Positions 36,601 to 38,889 of a DNA stretch of 38,889 nucleotides are shown here, piece after piece. The position numbers and the translations under genes were made by a program. The stretch is taken from positions 1 to 38,889 of the IMG/VR virus record IMGVR_UViG_3300032245_000500; one strand, 5' to 3'. This DNA is from a virus. Numbering within the stretch: the stretch's first letter is position 1; every line of letters begins with the position of its first letter. Under the pieces are notes generated by a model that was not told where the DNA came from, did not search any database, and saw only the letters and a list, made by a program, of their open reading frames with translations.

Positions 36601-37632
36601 CTATGCCAAAATTAAATCAAGCGCTTTATCTTTGATGCGGTCATTGCGTCCGCTGATGGTGGCGATTGCACGTCGGTCAGCGCCACCAGAAGCATAATGG
36701 TCTGCATGTTCTACGACTGCTTGCCATACACCAAAGGCTGTACCTCTAATGTTTTCTTGTGTAGGTGACTGGCTGTAGATATTCCATGCAGAGTCACGAC
36801 CATTGAGTGCAATGGTACGTTGACGGCGCTGCCCCTGTGATAGTAGATGCTCAGGTGCATCTTCTACTTCTGATGGCAAAGCCCATACACGCTTGAAGAT
36901 GTTGCGTACTTGACGCTCATCTACCTTGCGCTGTAGTAATGTGCCAGCAATTGTTTCATATTGCTGGATGGAATCATAAGTTAACTGCGTGATGTTGCGG
37001 ATGTCATTGACCGACAACTCAGAGTTAGTAGTGTGCTTCATAACATAGGTGTAATCATTCTTATGCTTACCCTTGATGATGCGATTAATTTGATTCATGC
37101 AGAATAAGCGCTCAATAATTGGGCGAATACGTACTGCACATGAACCATCATGTGATGACTGCACCAATAAGAATGCAGCGTGTGGGTCATTGGCTACCTG
37201 TACACCGACAGGTAATTCCATAACCATCCAGATGTTAGCACCATTGTTGTACTCACCTGCTGCTGTATAGCGTGCATCACCTGAGTCAACCAGTGTATCT
37301 AGTGCAGAGAATACTTCCATGTTCTGCACAATCTTGTACTTGTCACCGACTACACCGATAACTTCATTGGTGTTGTCTTTGCCAAGTTTAAGTACAGCCT
37401 GTCGTTTAGGTACAGGATAGTGGTCGGTCACTGTCTCATAATCATTGACCTTATTGGAAACAATTGCTTCCATATCTGCAAGCATTACATTCCAGTCAAG
37501 ACCAGCCTGTCGTGCTGCTTCTGATGCAGACCCTGCGTTAACCGCAGTGCCTGCCTTAACCCAAGACTGCTTGTTCAGTTCTTTGAGTCGCTTATCATTA
37601 TATGCTTCGCTAACTTGTAGCATCTGTCTCAT
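36601..37632 (-). CDS. DUF932 family protein
   Basis: A 343-residue protein of the phage/plasmid-like DUF932 group. Recognisable parts: SWVKAGTAVNAGSASEAARQ and AGLDWNVMLADM, then YPVPKRQAVLKLGKDNTNEV with IGVVGDKYKIVQNMEVFSAL (the usual G-x-V-x-x-x-Y-x-x-x-Q-N), WMVMELPVGVQV, the S-H-D-G-S motif and a helical C-terminus with RGTAFGVWQAVVEHADHY. The role is unknown; the family is widespread in phages and plasmids. The first ATG (37632) is three bases after AAGG; ATG 37623 has better spacing. Confidence 0.82.
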   Translation of the reverse strand: MRQMLQVSEAYNDKRLKELNKQSWVKAGTAVNAGSASEAARQAGLDWNVMLADMEAIVSNKVNDYETVTDHYPVPKRQAVLKLGKDNTNEVIGVVGDKYKIVQNMEVFSALDTLVDSGDARYTAAGEYNNGANIWMVMELPVGVQVANDPHAAFLLVQSSHDGSCAVRIRPIIERLFCMNQINRIIKGKHKNDYTYVMKHTTNSELSVNDIRNITQLTYDSIQQYETIAGTLLQRKVDERQVRNIFKRVWALPSEVEDAPEHLLSQGQRRQRTIALNGRDSAWNIYSQSPTQENIRGTAFGVWQAVVEHADHYASGGADRRAIATISGRNDRIKDKALDLILA

Positions 37633-37768
37633 CCTTTTCTACGAACATCCAACGCTTGAACTTCAAGCCTGGATATAATTGACATGCATCTTGTAGCAAC
37701 CAGATAGCAGTATCATCATCACTTGCTTCTACTTGTATGTCGCAAGTAATTTTATAATATGTTTTCAT
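37610..37768 (-). CDS. Small hypothetical protein
   Basis: ATG 37768 overlaps the upstream stop (TAATG), giving 52 residues; the frame is open to 37801 inside the transglycosylase-like gene. The product MKTYYKITCDIQVEASDDDT continues with AIWLLQDACQLYPGLKFKRW and ends in an acidic tail. A beta-alpha-beta pattern of about 50 residues is probable. The function is unknown. It overlaps the DUF932 start by 23 bases. Confidence 0.65.
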   Translation of the reverse strand: MKTYYKITCDIQVEASDDDTAIWLLQDACQLYPGLKFKRWMFVEKDETDATS

Positions 37769-38205
37769 TAATACCATCCGTGCTTTCTCCAATGTGCCCA
37801 TGCAATTGATGGCAGGTCATATCGGTGAACGATATACTCCAGCCCCTTCGCAACTTGCAGGGGGGCTGGGGTCTCAGGGTTAGTGTTTAATACTTGTGCT
37901 ACACCATACGCACTAGAGGTAGGGTTGTCTGCTTGGTGGTCCCATGCAGATTCTTTAGACCACAACTTGTTAAGTGCATACCACTCGTTGCGTCCCCACT
38001 TAGGATAAGTTTCTTTCATGTACGCTTTGGCGTATGCTTTAAGAGTAAACTTATTCCACACATGTATTAACTTAACTTCTTTTTTTGGTTCTAATGGTGG
38101 CTGATTGCTTAACGCATGTGCCTTAATAGGTATACCAATTAAAGAAGCAAATGAAAGCATAATGCTAGTGCTTATAGATATGTAACGTGCTAGTTGCTGT
38201 CGCAT
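37768..38205 (-). CDS. Exported lytic-transglycosylase-like protein
   Basis: A 145-residue protein with an N-terminal export signal (basic RQQLARY, hydrophobic ISISTSIMLSFASLIGIPI, then AHA, predicted cut after residue 31). The mature part carries an SLT-like core: WYALNKLWSKESAWDHQADN (75-94) with the probable catalytic Glu 85, then SAYGVAQVLN (98-107) as in Q-G-L/V-x-Q motifs, and a short end with WAHWRKHGWY. It would cut or bind peptidoglycan outside the membrane. It is made from the early leftward unit, far from the holin-endolysin pair. It starts with AAGGA six bases upstream. Confidence 0.72.
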   Translation of the reverse strand: MRQQLARYISISTSIMLSFASLIGIPIKAHALSNQPPLEPKKEVKLIHVWNKFTLKAYAKAYMKETYPKWGRNEWYALNKLWSKESAWDHQADNPTSSAYGVAQVLNTNPETPAPLQVAKGLEYIVHRYDLPSIAWAHWRKHGWY

Positions 38206-38214
38206 ACTTGTTCC

Positions 38215-38346
38215 TTACTCTTCGTCTCCATACATACGGTCAGGTTCTCCACTGTCACATTCACATGAGTGTATAAAATTACCACACACATCACACTCAT
38301 CCTTCAATGCGTAATCGTCACCGTCTAGCCATTGTGGTTCGCTCAT
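38215..38346 (-). CDS. Micro-protein with Cys cluster
   Basis: A 43-residue gene, coupled to its upstream neighbour by ATGA. The product MSEPQWLDGDDYALKDECDV continues with CGNFIHSCECDSGEPDR; Cys pairs CDVC and CEC could bind zinc. It is strongly acidic. No other frame in this 130-base gap is plausible. The function is unknown. Confidence 0.6.
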   Translation of the reverse strand: MSEPQWLDGDDYALKDECDVCGNFIHSCECDSGEPDRMYGDEE

Positions 38347-38546
38347 TTTGTATGCCACTCTCCAAGTTCAGGAAGATAAACGTTTTCTTCTATCTCCCAG
38401 TTAGCCTCATCCCAACGAACAACAGTATCCATTACTTTTGCAATCTCATCTATAAACTTTTGCATAATGGCTTCGGCTTGTTTTCCACTCTTAGCCATTA
38501 TTTCTACGATAGATATACTTAGGTCGGCTGAGTAATACTTATCCAT
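38343..38546 (-). CDS. Small helical hypothetical protein
   Basis: A 67-residue protein at ATG 38546 after GGAGG. The sequence MDKYYSADLSISIVEIMAKS, QAEAIMQKFIDEIAKVMDTV, RWDEANWEIEENVYLPELGE suggests a helix pair and a beta tail, acidic overall. It ends in an ATGA overlap with the Cys micro-gene. The family is unknown. Confidence 0.7.
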   Translation of the reverse strand: MDKYYSADLSISIVEIMAKSGKQAEAIMQKFIDEIAKVMDTVVRWDEANWEIEENVYLPELGEWHTK

Positions 38547-38582
38547 TTTTTTCCTCCGTATTGCATATGTTATTATATATGA

Positions 38583-38889
38583 TTACCAACTTGCTACGTA
38601 CTCGAACATTGCGTCATCAACGCTTTGTTCTAGTGCTGTGTCTAGTTTCTCAATAGTATCTTTAATGTCTTGCCAGTACCAGTCATCTATTTCTGTACTA
38701 CCGAAAAAGAATCCTAATGTTGGTGGCAGTAGTTCCATTGCTGTTTCTACTGTGCCTTCATCTAATACTTTTTGGCAGTCATCTCGCAACTGAACAAGGT
38801 CCATCTTTGTAAGATGGATAGGAGTGCAGTCATCTACTGCACCAGCGTTGCTAATAATCCAGCCATGAATAGCGTTAGCCTTACGCCAG
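38583..38889 (-). CDS. Small conserved phage protein, C-terminal part (cut by contig end)
   Basis: This is the remainder of the gene that starts at 173. On the circle it is one 118-residue protein; the end copy reads from within residue 17 to the stop at 38585-38583. The internal ATG at 38804 would only give 73 residues and is not the start. Residues 46-118 contain MDLVQLRDDCQKVLDEGTVE, TLGFFFGSTEIDDWYWQDIK and LDTALEQSVDDAMFEYVASW. The Phe/Trp-rich centre and acidic helices suggest a compact soluble protein. No function is known. Confidence 0.85.
   Translation of the reverse strand, partial: WRKANAIHGWIISNAGAVDDCTPIHLTKMDLVQLRDDCQKVLDEGTVETAMELLPPTLGFFFGSTEIDDWYWQDIKDTIEKLDTALEQSVDDAMFEYVASW
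38767..38889. repeat. Terminal direct repeat, right copy
   Basis: Identical to 1-123 (see the left copy). Both copies lie within the same coding gene, so joining them restores one uninterrupted frame, which supports circular closure. Confidence 0.95.

Noticed and set aside
28071-38889. Lysogeny functions (integrase, excisionase, repressor, attachment site)
   Set aside because: No recombinase motif (R-H-R-Y or serine type) was seen; the only winged-helix and WhiB genes lie within the replication operon and are not placed like a repressor switch.

Overview
The window reads as the complete genome of a tailed phage, most likely a short-tailed (podovirus-like) lytic phage of an actinobacterium, probably an uncultured freshwater lineage. 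The host inference rests on a WhiB-family gene (28256-28522), a DUF4192 gene (583-1086), a split DnaG primase, a Cas4-like exonuclease next to a DnaB-like helicase, and a moderate G+C far below that of soil actinobacteria. No integrase, repressor, DNA polymerase, tape-measure protein, tRNA or CRISPR array was seen. The first 123 bases are repeated exactly at the end (1-123 = 38767-38889), so the molecule assembles as a circle of 38,766 bp and one gene is cut by the arbitrary ends.

Layout: two divergent transcription units leave a ~1 kb gene-free region (2242-3316) and meet at a strong bidirectional terminator near 28.04 kb. The rightward unit (3317-27991) holds virion and lysis genes: large terminase with a fused helix-turn-helix, portal, two small proteins, a 1,829-residue giant virion protein, two Pro/Thr-linker proteins (one with LysM), scaffold, HK97-fold capsid, a run of very small genes (several strongly basic), head-tail adaptor candidate, an Ala/Ser/Thr-repeat tail fibre, a nozzle candidate, then membrane protein, M15 endolysin and holin. 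The leftward unit starts at 2241, runs through the circular junction (1/38766) and ends at 28071. It holds a Cys-rich protein, SSB-like protein, DUF4192, several small proteins, an exported transglycosylase-like protein, DUF932, winged helix, Cas4-like exonuclease, DnaB-like helicase, resolvase, primase in two overlapping frames, Nmad1/DUF1599, metallophosphoesterase, sigma-like factor, glycosyltransferase, methyltransferase, two zinc ribbons and WhiB.

The most striking region is 2262-3057. It is clearly more G+C-rich than the genes around it (about 55-60% by hand count over 2341-2880, peaking at 80% in 2341-2400). It lacks a convincing coding frame, contains more than fifteen perfect or near-perfect hairpins plus a four-times repeated sequence module, and ends in a terminator-like hairpin with a U-rich tail on the + strand. 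I read it as a large structured non-coding RNA of about 0.8 kb, comparable in size, phage setting and presumed habitat to the GOLLD class but not identifiable as such by eye. A 3' segment can pair either locally or with the terminator arm, which suggests a possible switch upstream of the terminase operon.

How the parts work together (inference): the leftward genes take over transcription (sigma-like factor, WhiB) and assemble a primase-helicase-SSB-nuclease set that would borrow the host DNA polymerase. The rightward genes build and load the particle and lyse the cell. Most neighbouring genes overlap or abut (TAATG, ATGA or 8-base overlaps), which implies translational coupling throughout.
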